Source: Leucaena leucocephala (Eukaryota; Streptophyta; Magnoliopsida; Fabales; Fabaceae). Taken from it: 64,000 bases of DNA. The DNA is taken from the NCBI GenBank assembly GCA_037074615.1, contig CM073532.1:18988001-19052000 (forward strand), read 5' to 3'. Made by a program: the position numbers and the translations under genes. Numbering within the stretch: the stretch's first letter is position 1; the number at the start of each line of letters is the position of its first letter. Below, one piece after another: positions 45,066-57,259 of the stretch. The notes beneath the pieces are model-generated. The model ran no database searches. It was given only the letters and a program-made list of their open reading frames with translations, and was not told the DNA's origin.

Positions 45066-45972
45066 AAAGAGGGGGCGAAATGAAAGGTAAGTAAACGGTC
45101 TCATGTAAAGAGGGATGGTGGTGATGTTTGGTTAAAAAAAATGGAAGGGAGAGAAGTTTAAAATTTTATCTGTTATCCCCCCTTCCTCTTCCTCTCTTTA
45201 AAATTGAGAGTTTTAAGAAAGTTTGAGAAATTTTTATTTTAATATTAAAAAAATATTTATAATATTTTTTTATTATTTTAGTGTTATTTATTTTAACTTA
45301 AAATTATTTTTCTTGTTACACAAAGTTAGCGCTACTTTTTTTTTTATATTTTTTAACTATGTCAAATAAAATAGTTATACTTATAATATTCTGAATTATT
45401 TATCTAAATTAACAAAAAATGATATGTATTATAAATATATTTATATGTCTCATAATTATAAAATTAACGACTGTTAATATTTTTTCATATTTTTTAATTT
45501 TATAAGATATTAAAAAATATATTAAAATTAGTAGGATAATATGTTAAAAGTAATAAAATCATGCTTTCAAAGTACATATAAAAATATTTTTTATCATATA
45601 TAAATAATGTAATAGGTTTTTTAATATTTTTATTTTAAAAAATAATAATTCTAAAGTAAACATTATAGAATAATATAAAAAAAATCTTAATAAAAAAGAT
45701 AAAGATATATTTAATAACTTTTAATTAAATTTTTTATCTTTTCTTTTTGAACTAAACGTCCCTCCTTACCTTTCTCTATTTTTTAACTAAATAAAATTTA
45801 TAACATCATTCACCTCACCTTATTTCCTAACTAAATAAAACTTATAACCCACCAAAGCGTAAAAGAAATTGGCTCACATATTGCCGCGTACTTGTTACCT
45901 AGCATCAACATCCACCAACTAAACGTCTTCGCCACGTGTCGTGATGTGAACAACTCTCAATTTTAAATTATA
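45066..45972. other. Intergenic, AT-rich with MITE-like sequence
   Basis: The ends near 45125-45200 and 45740-45850 share pyrimidine/purine-rich inverted text (CTTCCTCTTCCTCTC against GAGGGAGAAG-like), suggesting a decayed MITE. A CACGTG G-box lies at 45933-45938. No gene is seen. Confidence 0.4.
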
Positions 45973-46199
45973 TACTACTTTATATCTATAGTTAGTTGAT
46001 TTTTTTATAAATTAAAAAAATTAAATAAATTAATTATAACTAATATAAGAGTTAATTAATTAATTTAAGTAAATTAATCAGTATATAATATGAATTCATT
46101 TTGAGAGATTAGATTTAGCTATAAATAATTTATATATTTAATTTTTTTAATCTAACTAAAAAAATTAATTAATTATAATCTTAAGGATAAGAGGAAGTA
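45973..46199. mobile_element. Stowaway-like MITE
   Basis: The left end TACTACTTTATATCTATAGTTAG and the right end (reversed) TACTTCCTCTTATCC... TTAAG are imperfect inverted repeats with A/T-rich interior; about 227 bp. It resembles the MITE at 52000-52238. Confidence 0.5.
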
Positions 46200-46654
46200 T
46201 ATTTTTTTTAATTGTTAAATTTCTAAGGGTTAAGTTATATCTAGTACCCTAAAATATTTGTTTAGGTATATCTAATATCCTAAAGTATAAAATATCAATA
46301 TGAGTAATTTAAAAAAAAGTTAATAAATATAAAAAATATATCTTATATTTAAGATTAAGATCAATTTTTTAATTAGGTACTATATTAAAGACGATAGTAG
46401 TATATTTTTTTGTAATTGTTAAATTCTTAAGGAGCAGTAGCCAAAATGCCCCATTGATAAGTTAAATTGCCTCTCTAGCTTTGCAAATGAATTAGGCACA
46501 CAGTGTATCTCCTGTGAATTTGGTTCCTGTTGAAATAAATTACAACACAACACTGAAAATTAAAGAAGATTTAGATCACATTGTATATATACCTTCAGCA
46601 TCAACAACTTATCTTTCAAAATATAAAAATATTACATTTAAATTATTAACTTTA
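46200..46654. other. Intergenic, no gene seen
   Basis: AT-rich, no recognisable feature apart from MITE-end-like text near 46380-46410. Confidence 0.4.
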
Positions 46655-47135
46655 AGAGTGTGTTTAGCCCAATGAAATAGAGTAGAGCGGAAGAATTTTA
46701 ATGGAGAGAAAAGAAGGAAAAAAAAAATTTTATTATTACCTTATTTAGATTAACATCAAAGGAGAAGAGGAGAAGGATTTTAATATTATATTATTTAGTT
46801 TAAAAAAAGAGGGGAGGGAAAATATTTATATATAGATAAATTTATCTTTATATTATTTTATAGAATATTTTAATAAAATATAATATATGGGTAATGTTAG
46901 GATATTAAAAAAAATTTAGACATATTAGTATCATAAAATAAAAATATTACCCTTCCCCTCTAAATTATTCTAATTTTAGGGTGGAGGTTAAAATTGAGAA
47001 GGAAAAAAAAAATTTTAAAAAAAAATTATTCTGTACTAAAATTTTAAGATATCTAAATAAAAAGAAAGGAGTAAAATCCTCTTCTCGTCTCGTCTCCTCT
47101 CCCCTTCTCTTCACTCCAAATCAACTCATAAGTCT
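46655..47135. mobile_element. Possible MITE with GA/CT-rich ends
   Basis: The left end GAGTGTGTTTAGCCCAATG... AGAGCGGAAG and the right end (reversed) GAGTTGATTTGGAGTGAAG AG are similar inverted ends around an A/T-rich interior. Boundaries are approximate and no target duplication is certain. Confidence 0.4.
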
Positions 47136-48302
47136 TATTAAAAAAATTAAATTATAATTTATAACATAATAAAATTATTATCAAATTTTATGATATCTGT
47201 CATTAATTTTTTTAATTGTTAAATAACGAACTGCCCATGTATTTAATCATTGATCATCGTGCCTGTCATGACTGGGTAAAAAGCCCTCGACTTTTATCTC
47301 TACATTCAGATAAAGAACTGGATCCAATTTAACCGACCTATTACCATCTGGGTTCGTGGCTTGCTTTTGGCAGTCGGTGTCGCCGTTCGCGACGGATCAA
47401 GGTCCATGGGTACTTGATCCATGTCTTCCATTCTCTGAGAGCATTGTCCCCTTTTCTGGGTTTCGGTTATGTTTCTCCCATTTCTTTTCAGGATCCGGAG
47501 TCTACCGCCTTTCATTTTGGTCTCTTGCGTGCCCGCTTGAACATTCTCTGCGATTTGCTTGTTTGCTTGCTCTTCCCTTTAATTCTTTCAATTGGTTCTT
47601 CATTCCTTCTTTTCCTCAGGAGTTTTAATAGTTTTTTGGTTATACATTCTGCTTGATTTTAATTTTATTTTTTTTTACAATATTTCAGAGTGTTCAATAG
47701 TCTCTTACAACTTGTTATTTCCTTTTTACATTTCTGAGCTTTAGGATGACGGGTAGTTATTTTGAAAAACATACAAGTCGTTGACTATGGCTGTTACTCG
47801 TTTTTCCATTTTTACTTTTTCCCCCTCCTTTTGGATTGTGTGAATAAAAAAGGATTTACACTTTGTTGCGTTGATGGCTAATAAAAAAAAAACATGAATT
47901 CGTATGATGTTTATGATTTTAACGTATTCTGAAGAACTCAAAACAAAAGCATGTGAAAACCACTTTTGGGCAAGGGAGGATGGTGATTCGGGAAAAGCTT
48001 GTGGTAACTGAGTATATACCTTGTTATGTGTAAACTATTACTGTGACCATAATGTTAACGTGGGATGGCTAATTTATAGGAGTTAGTGCAGGGAATTGGC
48101 TATCCCGCTAAAGATATGATTTCAATATATTGAACCTATTGCTATGTCCGCGTGCGGTGCATCTCTGTTATGTTTAGCGTTTGCATTTCTTATAATAACA
48201 GAGCAAGTGCTATGTCCTCAATCCCACAATAGATAAGTATTCCAATTCTGTTTTTGTTGGTGCAGTTTTGTATTGGAAGGGAAATTGATATGATGTGCAA
48301 GC
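47136..48302 (+). other. Upstream region of the Tubby-like pseudogene
   Basis: Positions 47340-47640 are richer in GC and pyrimidines than the flanks and may be the old promoter and leader of the pseudogene. Short open frames here have no recognisable product. A leader intron ending before 48303 is possible. Confidence 0.35.
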
Positions 48303-49900
48303 ATGTCATTGAAAAGCATTATTCGTGAACTTAAGGAAATGAGAGATGGAATGAGCAACATGTCAAAGCGAGGTGCAGAATGTAGGCAATGGCATAGTCG
48401 AAAAGCAAAATCACATATTGCTCTAGATGTCACCCTACCTCCAGTTGATTCCATTCAACAAGGACAATAAACAAATCTGCCTCCATAACTGCTTTTGAAA
48501 AACATTATTCTGAGGGTGGAAGAGAGTGAGACAAAATGGTCTGCACGGGCTCTCATTGTTTCCTGTGCTTCAGTATGTAAATCATGCAGAGACATTATAA
48601 AGGAACTCCTGAGCAATGTGGGAGACTCACATTTCCTGTCTCAGTGAAGTAGGTAGTGAACTATTTCCTCTGGTTCTAGCCCAATCCTTTTTATTATTTA
48701 CCCTTGGGGTTTTTTTGTTTCTTATGTTATCTTTTCTTTGTGGATTGGATAGCCCGGTCCTCGTGAGCGATGCACCAATACTTATATTATGAATGTTAAA
48801 TTTATGACTGTGAATGTTAAATTGTGAATTCCTTCCTTGTAACATGTGGGTTTCTTTATATTTTTAGCATCAAAAAAGGGATGCAATTGTCATCATCCTC
48901 ATTCATTTTTGGATTACGCATCCATCTTCATCCGTCTGTCCTTAAATTGATTCATTTGTACTTTATAAGCATACCATTTTGTGTTGATATATTAGGAGCA
49001 AAATACACTTTGCTTTGCTTGATGTGTTTCATAATTTAGATGAAATTTAAAGCTTCTTGACTAGGTTAGAAATTGGAGTCGGCTGTTATTTTTTTTACTC
49101 TTTTCCTGATATTGAACATCATGATATTACTCTTTCCCTACCTAGTAGGATAATGCTTGTTATTGTTGTTATTATTTTCATGATATTGACCTTATTGAAT
49201 TTTTTGAATTAATGTTTGAGGAAATTTGATTTGATTTCAAAATATAGCGGAAAATGAGGGAGCCAAGTTGTTATTAGCTGCAAAGAAGATAAGAAAACCA
49301 ACAGCTACAGAGTTTGTTATATCCTTTATTGCAGATGATTTTTCTCGGGCCAGCAGCACATATCTTGGTAAATTGAGGCAAGTTTTGGTTTTCAGACACG
49401 CCACTTTCCTTCCAACATCGCTTTAATTCTCATCTATTTAATGACTTCATGGTGAACTTTTGGCAGGTCCAATTTTTTGGGAACCAAGTTTGCCATATGC
49501 GTTAACCAACCTCCCCAGAAAGCCAGCATTCAAGCGAATAATCATTCTAGTAGTAATTTTCACCCAAAGCAGGTATCTCCCAGAGTACCAGCATGTAAAT
49601 ATAATGTTGCCTCCATCACTTATGAACTCAAACGAGAGGTCCAAGAAGAATGGACTGCATTTTGAACTCTATACCTATGTCGGCTATTCAGGAAGGAAGA
49701 AGTGCCCTAACTCCAACAACTCTTCCGCAATTTTCTTCCTCACTAACAGTGAAAGGAAAAGCTTCAACTATGATTTAAACTCTGCAAACTTACTAGATCC
49801 ACTTGCATCTTGTCAGGGCTCAGTTAAGCCTCTTGTTCTTTAAAACAATGCTCCCAAGTGGCAAAGACTCTATCAAGAACAAGAAAATAGGGACTACTTA
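48303..49900 (+). pseudogene. Tubby-like F-box protein pseudogene
   Basis: Exon-like blocks follow TLP gene order. 48303-48650 starts MSLKSIIRELKEMRDGM, then F-box remnants (LRVEESETKWSARALIVSCA). 49248-49377 reads ENEGAKLLLAAKKIRK and SRASSTYLGKLR. 49467-49900 reads SNFLGTKFAI, VSPRVPACKY, then in another frame RGPRRMDCILNSIP, then PLASCQGSVKPLVL. In-frame stops at about 48468 and 48483 interrupt the F-box, the tubby domain changes frame several times, and the C-terminal part (including the final tubby helix) is missing. The second intron begins with GC. Intact TLPs are membrane-tethered F-box/tubby proteins; this copy cannot make one. Confidence 0.88.
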
Positions 49901-50030
49901 TGTGTAATTAAGATTATGAGAATTACTTACAAATCGTGTCATCAAACAAGTTTAATAAATGTAACATTTTAATGTTGTTAATGAAAGAATTTAATGTTAT
50001 TTAATCATATGGTGTGCCCTTTCATTGCTT
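49901..50030. other. Spacer
   Basis: AT-rich sequence between the pseudogene and the inverted repeat block; nothing recognised. Confidence 0.35.
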
Positions 50031-50880
50031 AGTTGGGCGTATTTTTTCGCATCAATTTGGGAGACTTAAAATGCATTGGGCATGCCTGCCTAAGACCTGG
50101 AAAGAACCAAATAGACTTAAGATCTAAGTCTGGATTAAAAAATAATAACTCCACTATTAGAAAAGAATAACTCCATAATAAAATAATAATAATTTGGGCA
50201 CATTTTTTTCTAGGAATGAACTAATATAACAATTCAAATATGAATGAATAATAACGCTATAATGAAAAATTAACAACTTTGGTGCTTTTATTCACAGCTG
50301 GAATGAAAAAAAAAATATGCAATTGGGAAAGAAAATAATAACTCTATAGTAAAGAAATAATAACTTGTGCATATTTTTTTCCATATATTTGGGAGATCCA
50401 AAACGTACTGTGCACGCCTGCCCAAGATCTGAAATGAACCAAATAGACCTGACTCTAGGTGAAAAAATAACAATTGCATTACTAAGAAATAACAACTCCA
50501 TCATGAAGGAATACAACATGAATCTAGGTATAAAAATATATGTTTGGTTCATTCCACCTACAATCAGCAATTGTTATTATTTCACACACCTGTTACAATA
50601 CCTATGTTGTTATTCTTTCATGATAGAGTTTTTATTCATTTGAAGTGGACTTATTATTTTGCTACCTAGAGTCATTCTTTTTGGTTCCTTCTAGGTGTTG
50701 AGGTGGCATGCCCAGTGTATTTTGGGTGTCCCAAATTCCTAGGAATAATTATGCTTAGATTGTTATTCCTTCATGATGAAGTTATTATTCTTTTGAAGTG
50801 GACTTATTATTTTTTTACCTATTGTCAGGTATTTTTGGTTCATTCCAGGTCCATTGAGTTCAAACATCCTGAACTCACAC
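50031..50880. repeat. Block of four related units, two in each orientation
   Basis: Two units read left to right (about 50031-50225 and 50335-50530) with GAACCAAATAGAC, CTCTAGGTGAAA or AAGTCTGGATTAAA, and AATAACAACTCCAT. Two read in reverse (about 50590-50760 and 50761-50880) with CTACCTAGAGTCATTCT, GGTTCCTTCTAGG and TTGTTATTCTTTCATGAT. Together they could fold as a long imperfect hairpin. The parent element is not recognised. Confidence 0.7.
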
Positions 50881-50978
50881 TTTTTGGTAATGGCAAGCCA
50901 GGAAATGGTTTACTTTATTTTGGTGAAGCATGACCTTTACTTTGTGAAATGTAGAGGGACCTTGCTCAATCTACTGCC

Positions 50979-51407
50979 ATGTCGGGGTATTTTGATTTGG
51001 CAGCAGTAGGAGACTTGTTCAAAGCTCCTGAACCTATATTTGAAGAACTAGTCATAGACTTGGATCCAATGACGACGACCATTTCAATGATATCTTGTGG
51101 GGAAGACATTGTCTCCTCACAGGGACTAAAAAAAGACATGCTGGAAAAGGAAGCAATTGAGTCGCCACGATATGATATTATGGAAATCAGGGCTCCTGCT
51201 TTGAATACAGATGAAAACCAAACTCAAGAAAGTAAACCATTTCCTGTAAAGCAATGGCTACACAGAGAGCAAAGAGAGGGGAGGCAAGAAGATTGCAGAG
51301 AGGCGGGGAGAGACAGGAAGAAATTGAGGCAGTGGAACGAAGAGAGAGAGAGTAGATTCCTGATGCTGATGAGTGGGGAAAGAAAAAAATTTAGTCTGAA
51401 AGGATAA
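50979..51407 (+). pseudogene. Fragment like N-terminal half of CCT-motif (ASML2-like) proteins
   Basis: An open frame with VGDLFKAPEPIFEE, LDPMTTTISMISCGEDIVSS and LEKEAIESP, then DENQTQESKPF. This order resembles the acidic N-terminal region of plant CCT-motif proteins of the ASML2/CIA2-like group. The C-terminal CCT domain is absent: after about 51240 the frame becomes a low-complexity R/E/G-rich stretch from a GA-rich repeat. No intron is visible, and upstream there is no matching start. Probably a truncated gene fragment. The identification is from memory of the family pattern and is moderate. Confidence 0.5.
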
Positions 51408-51999
51408 TTATGTCTTATCACAATTGAAAATAATTAATCTTATGTCCCGTAGGACTTGACAATAATTTTGTCATTCCACATAATTTTTTTTACAATTTAA
51501 TTCCTTCTATAGGACCTAAATGAAATTCTCCCTATTAAAAATCTACAGAGATTTTTCTTAAAGACAATTGTAACACTAGAAATTCACTAGTGTCTCTTAG
51601 ATTGTTTTAAAGAAAAATTGCATGAGTTTTCATTTTCAACCTCACCCCATATTTGATTAGTGAAATTGTGAGCTGCATTTGTGAATCTCTAGTTGTGTGT
51701 GACTTATATTGGTTTTAAGAAAAAATAGTGTATTTTTTTTTATGTTTTTGAAGTCTCGAAACTTAAAATTGATTCCTATTACTTGGTATGAAATTAAAGC
51801 GGGAGATCAGAGGTTAAGTGATACTCATTGATAGGAGCCTTTCGTCATTATGCCTTGTGGTTTCCAATCAACAAAAATTTCAAGTGAGGTAACCTAAGGA
51901 TCATTTTATTTTGGTGAGTCTTTGATTATTCCTAAAACTAGAGAAATTCATGGGGTAATGTTTGATTGAAAACTATTAAGCTACGGAGTGCAATCGAAA
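51408..51999. other. Intergenic, no gene seen
   Basis: AT-rich; no recognisable feature. Confidence 0.4.
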
Positions 52000-52238
52000 T
52001 ACTACCTCCAGTCTTAATTATAAAAGTCAGTTGATTTTTTTAGGAAGATATAAGAAGCTAAATAAATCAGTTAATTATAACTAAATCTGACGAATCAAGA
52101 TAAATTTATATTTTATACACTTCAATCTACCTAAATTAATCAATTGATTCTTATATTAATTATAATTAACTGATTCATTATATTCTTAGATATATATAAA
52201 AAATATACTAGCTCTTATAATTAGGACAAGACATAGTA
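52000..52238. mobile_element. Stowaway-like MITE
   Basis: Inverted ends CTACCTCCAGTCTTAATTAT (left) and CTATGTCTTGTCCTAATTAT (right, reversed), each preceded by TA as expected for the TA target duplication of Tc1/mariner-type MITEs. Length is 239 bp, AT-rich interior, no coding capacity. Confidence 0.75.
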
Positions 52239-53187
52239 GATATTTTTTTATATTTTTAAGTATATAATGAGTGAATGAAATGGGTTTTGCATTGATGAGA
52301 TGAATGTTGCCATCGGGAATTGAGATTCAATGGCTTTCCTTGCTCAATTCAAAGATAGTGGGAGTTTTATAAAAAATCATTACACCTTCTTAAATACCAA
52401 ACCTCAATTAACAATTGATTGGAAGGAAGGGAAGGAGAAGCATTTTCAATAATTATTTGATTGATCCAAGAAGGGGAAGGAGGAGAGATAATAACTAATT
52501 TATCATCATACCCTTACATATTAATTTATATTTTTCTATTTTTCTATTATATAAATTAATTTACACCTTAATTCAATTTCATAATTATTAAAATTCATTC
52601 TCAACCCAACAAAAAAATATGAGGGAAAGTAGTGATATAATGATAATTTTCTAATTAATATAATAATATAATTTAAAAATCAAATTAACATAACTTATGA
52701 GGGAAAAATATCAAGAAATTTTTATTTTTAAATAATTTTTCCTATTTTTCTGGAACGGTTACGAGTTTATTTATATTTTTTCTCATTGATAGGAATATAA
52801 CAAAAATCATGAGGATAAAATAGTAAAAAAAAATAATTTTTATTTTTATTTTAAATTAATTTGTCTGTACGTAGGGAATGAGTGAGGAATTTATTTTTAT
52901 CCTTTTTATAAAAATTAAAATTTCACAAAAATTATAATTTTAGCTCCTTAAAAAAACAATTTGGAGAGGAGACAAAATGAGGGGAATGGTGGAGGACATG
53001 GATTATTGCTTGGTTGATGACATGGGGCAACTATATATGTGGAGTTTGATATGACATATGATATGGAGCACCACCAAAGCCACCATAGCATGAGTCATTG
53101 TTGTATAGGTTTGAACTCAATTCCTATATTGAGGAGTCCAATGGAGCTATAATATTTTAAATTAGGGCCCAAATATATTATCATAGG
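52239..53187. other. Intergenic, AT-rich
   Basis: No gene. Purine-rich runs near 52415-52490 and 52960-52990 look like ends of a decayed MITE of the type seen at 46655-47135. Confidence 0.35.
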
Positions 53188-53260
53188 ATGAAGGGAAACT
53201 TTGCCCTACCTTTAGATCATAGGTGAGCTAAAAAATTTTGTAAAAAACAAAAGGAACGTG
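53188..53260 (+). mobile_element. SINE 3' fragment
   Basis: GAAACTTTGCCCTACC and TTAGATCATAGGTGAGC match the 3' part of the SINE at 36003-36273 (about 36195-36260), followed by an A-rich tail. The head is missing. Third member of this family in the window. Confidence 0.6.
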
Positions 53261-53389
53261 ATTCAATCATATTCAAGTCCAAAAGGATATCTAAAAAGCC
53301 CATGAATGCTTATGAACGTGAATAGTAAGATGAAGATCTATTTAGAAGGTTCAAGAAGCATTAAAAATGGTTTAATATGTGATTAACTA

Positions 53390-53988
53390 GGATTATGTTA
53401 GTTTCCTATTTTATATTGATAGCTTTTTGAAGGTAAGGACCTACATTTTATATTACATTAGTTAGTAGATGGTCAAATAAGCTCCTTCTCATTAATAATA
53501 TCATCTAGATTATTCTATCTTGACTAGCAAGGTTATTTAGTTTTTCCTATTTTTATTGTATTTTTAGGTATTTTATTTACTTAGTATTTTTAGCTCTAAT
53601 AGCCTATTTTGGGCTTTATGGTTTTAGGTTACAATTAGGTTTAGTTAAGAGTATCTTATTTTATTATAAATGCGTTAAGATGTAGTCTTTTGAGATCATA
53701 TTTAGAATAATAGAATGAATAAGGACTTTGTTCTTAGAGAATTTTAATTCTCATGTGTGAACTTTGCTTGCATCTTTGTATTCTTGTGAGATTACTATAA
53801 CTGTATCAAGGGATTAATCAACTTTGTGGTGTCTTTATAGTTAAAGTTGTAAGAGACAAATTCTCTAAAGGTCTTATCTCGATCATCTGACTTTCTATGC
53901 TTGTGGTTACAAGAGACAAGTTCTCTTGTGGTCTCGTTCCAATTTGTCTTAAACTTATTTTCTTGGTATGCTATTAGCTCCCCTAAAA
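53390..53988 (+). repeat. LTR-like sequence
   Basis: TATAAATGCG near 53676 is TATA-like, followed by leader-like sequence, and a repeated module (AGAGACAAATTCTCTAAAGG at about 53852 and AGAGACAAGTTCTCTTGTGG at about 53911). The layout suggests a small LTR, but ends are not clear and no internal region was found. Confidence 0.35.
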
Positions 53989-54586
53989 ATCCACTACTGG
54001 AGGAAAGACCTTTAACAGCAGTTAAAAGTGACTTTTAAATGTGGTTTCACGAGTACAATAGATCCTATCGCCGTTAAAAGATAGACTTTTAATGACATTT
54101 ATGAAACCGCTGTAAGCTACTTTTAACGGCAGTTTTTGTTAACAAACACCGTTAAAAGTTCACACAAAAATGATTCTAACGGTAGGATTTTTGTAACTTT
54201 TCACAGCGTTTATACTAAAAAACACTATGGAAAGTATCTTTTAACAACATTTGTTTAAATAAACACGGTTAAATGTAATATTTTTTAATATTTCTCTTTA
54301 TTTTCATATTGTATCACCCTGTTTTCAACGAAATCCAGACAAACCAATTTTTAGCTAGCAAATTATGCACTAATTAATTCCCAAAATCCAATTCCCAAAC
54401 CAAAATAGCCAAAGAACAATTCAACTAAAAAGTTTCAATGATAAAATAAACCAATCATCCTTATTTGTTCATCAAGGTAATAGTTCAACTATAATCAACT
54501 AAAAAAACCTAATCAAGCCATCTCAATTTCTTTATTTTTGTATCATTAGCAAACAAACCCTTAAACGTTAGTATTATTGGAAGATG

Positions 54587-54835
54587 TCACAACATCTTTA
54601 AAGGAAAGCCTTTAGTCATCTCATCACAATCATCACCGTCTTTCTTCACTTTATATCTTGAAGTGAAACATTTAGGATACTTATTTAGCCCTTCATACTC
54701 ATTTTTGTACAATATGTAGTCGTTAGGACACGGATGTATTTTCTTATATGACAAACCTATAGGACACAATATTTTCTTTGTCTTGTACATTCCTTTTGAA
54801 AGTGTGTTGACTTCAGAAAATGCATCATATAACAT
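54587..54835 (-). pseudogene. CACTA transposase (TNP2-like) fragment
   Basis: 82 codons with MYKTKKILCPIGLSYKKIH, then CPNDYILYKNEYEGL and CPKCFTSRYK, the conserved zinc-binding region near the N-terminal part of TNP2/transposase_21 proteins. The rest of the ~700-residue enzyme is missing. Its minus orientation gives the direction of the element. Confidence 0.85.
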
Positions 54836-55299
54836 ATCTATTTTTATTTATAAAATTTAAGTATCATTATACAAGAATTAATTAGTGGTAAATAGAATTT
54901 ACCATATAATTATTTGGGAAAAGGGATCCAAAATAATTTAAACGTTAAAGTTATAAATAGAATATCAAGTGATTGATAAATTAAGAGATTTCCATTATCT
55001 AGAGAAATCATGAGGATTATGAAAGAGGATTTGATGATTTTTACCTTATCAAAATCTCGAAATTGATAAGTAAGATAAAAATATAATAATAAAAATGGTT
55101 AAGAAAAAAAAGAAAATTAAAGGATAAAATAAATGATGATGAATGAAGAAGTAAATAAATAAATAGATATTGAAATATATGGATATATATGGCATTAAAG
55201 CGAATGGGTCCACGGCCCATTAATTGTCCTCATCTTGCCACTATATATATGTGTGTGTGTGTGAGGCACTCGGAGAACTTGATTAAGTACGCAAGACTA

Positions 55300-55490
55300 A
55301 CCAACGGAGATTGGTCTGAGTGGTAAGCGGCTCGGTATTACTTAAGTGAGGTCTTGAGTTCGAGCCTTGGCGAATGCAGAAAATCCCTGTTGGGAGACTC
55401 ACCCACCATAGCCAGGTACGTGACGCGGGTCGGATCCGGATGTAGTCGGGGCAAAGCTCCGATGAATTGGGTAGGTAACTTAAAAAAAAA
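55300..55490 (+). mobile_element. tRNA-derived SINE with 15-bp target duplication
   Basis: AAGTACGCAAGACTA flanks it exactly at 55285-55299 and 55491-55505. The head has an A box (TTGGTCTGAGTGGTAAGCG) and a B box (TTGAGTTCGAGCCTTGG), with body text GGGAGACTCACCC and an A tail. About 191 bp. It is a different SINE family from the one at 36003. The exact duplications make it one of the younger insertions. Confidence 0.93.
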
Positions 55491-56544
55491 AAGTACGCAA
55501 GACTATTCTCATACTCAAAACTCTCTTCATAAATATTTCCTATATAATAAGAAGGGCTTTCCAAGTGGAGTATTATTTTGTGTAGTGGAACAAATTAAAG
55601 GATGTGGATCTTAGATAAGTATTAAGTTTTAATAATCGATTACTCTATAAATTTAGAGGTAAATTAGTAGTTAAATTTTACCTATTTAGATTTGTCTATC
55701 GGATGATTTGAAGATTTAAAATTAGAACTTTAGTTAAGAAGTTATTATTAATTATATATATTTACTTCGAATTAAAGGTTGAAACTTCAAATTGAACTTT
55801 AAATTGAGTAAATTTAGAAAATCAACTTTTTAATAGTTTAGATAGCTATTGATGATAAAATAATGTTGATATAAAGTAGTCTAGAGATTTGTGTTAGTCT
55901 AAGCGTTGAAGTTGTACCTTAGTTTTAGTGGGAGACTGGTATTGAACCCACTTAAATTTTTTTGTACAAAATAAAAATTTGTATTAGTTTGTTAGCACCA
56001 GATTTACATAAAACCATTACATAATAGAATTATGAGATAAAAACAAAAACTCAAAAGGAGAAATTATGAGCATTAAATTTAGGAATAATTGATTCTAGTT
56101 AGGAATAATTGATTCTAGTGATAAAAAGAATATCATATAATGTTTATCGTAGATTGAATATCAATTCTGCTGAGTTTGAGCATGAGATCACATTTTGCGA
56201 TTTACTTTGTAACTCTATTGGACATGAATAACTCTATTGAATAACTATTTTTTCTATACTATCTTTATTTATATATGTTATGAAAACGTTCTTATTGGAC
56301 ATGATTTATAAAAAAAGAGAACTATGTATGAAGGTTTTGTTTTGAAAATTCATGCGGTTTTGACACTTGAATACGTTCTCTTAGATCGTTACACATTGTG
56401 TCATGATTTATCTTGTAATGAAATATATTACGAATTGTGTGCGATGAATTCCTTGACTTGTATGTCGGAGAGGGGTTGAGATATGGTTAAGGGAGGTTAG
56501 GTTTACCACATGGTGAGGCCACCGTTCGAAGCTCTTTAGCTATC

Positions 56545-56700
56545 CCAGTCGTGCCCACTTGTTCTATGAGGGCCATGGCACCCCACTTGTTCTATGAGGG
56601 GTTACTTTGCCCCACATGTTTCATGAGGGGTTATGCTCCACTTGTTCTATGAGGAGCTACAACACCCTACTAGTTCCATGAGGGGAACCTATGGTCAAGT
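56545..56700 (+). repeat. Tandem ~30-bp motif in LTR
   Basis: Five imperfect copies of CC(C/A)CA(C/G)TTGTTCTATGAGGG, or close variants (CATGTTTCATGAGG, TAGTTCCATGAGG). The inverted LTR has a diverged version (CCACCAGTTTACCGAGAG) at about 57900-57990. Confidence 0.8.
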
Positions 56701-57259
56701 CATGTGTTATGTGGTCTTTGGCCGGTCCACATCACATGACTAGTGAGCTTGTTGAGTGACAAATGACATGGGTAGAGATTTAGCTTGTGGGTTCAGTTAG
56801 CAGAAATAAGGAGGATATAATAAAGGTTATGATAAGGGAAGTTAGTACCATGATTGTATTTTTTTATAATAATTATAACGAGTACCATAAATTATATCAA
56901 AGTGAGTGCCATGATTCTGATTCCTTAGCATACTATGATTCTGACTTGTATGTGTATTTTGGTTAATTATATTGTATGTAAAATAAATATATGTGTGTTA
57001 TATATACGAATAATTAATGTTTTAAAACTATCTCACCTGACACCTCACGAGCACATGTTGGTGTGCGTGGTAAGTAGGGTAGTTGGTTACTGAGATATTT
57101 ATCTCACTACGTTATTCTTACATTTTTTTTAAGTGAGAGTTCTAGAGGAGGGATGTCAGGAAAGCCTCAGGAAGAGTAAAGTTACATTGAGGTCATGTAG
57201 TGGGCTCCTGTTTGGATTTATGTTTAGAGTTATCTATTGCCTCATTAGGACATATGTAA

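Larger units (their letters stand above)
55200..57250 (+). repeat. LTR-like sequence, plus orientation, with tandem motif
   Basis: Homologous in inverted orientation to 57480-58500: GAGCACATGTTGGTGTGCG and TTGGTTACTGAGAT at 57047-57100 mirror 57610-57690. It carries the SINE at 55300 and the tandem motif at 56545-56700. A purine tract or coding part was not found, and its left end is uncertain. Confidence 0.5.

Noticed and set aside
55300..55375. tRNA gene
   Set aside because: Only A and B boxes are present, no cloverleaf; the A tail and 15-bp duplication show a SINE.
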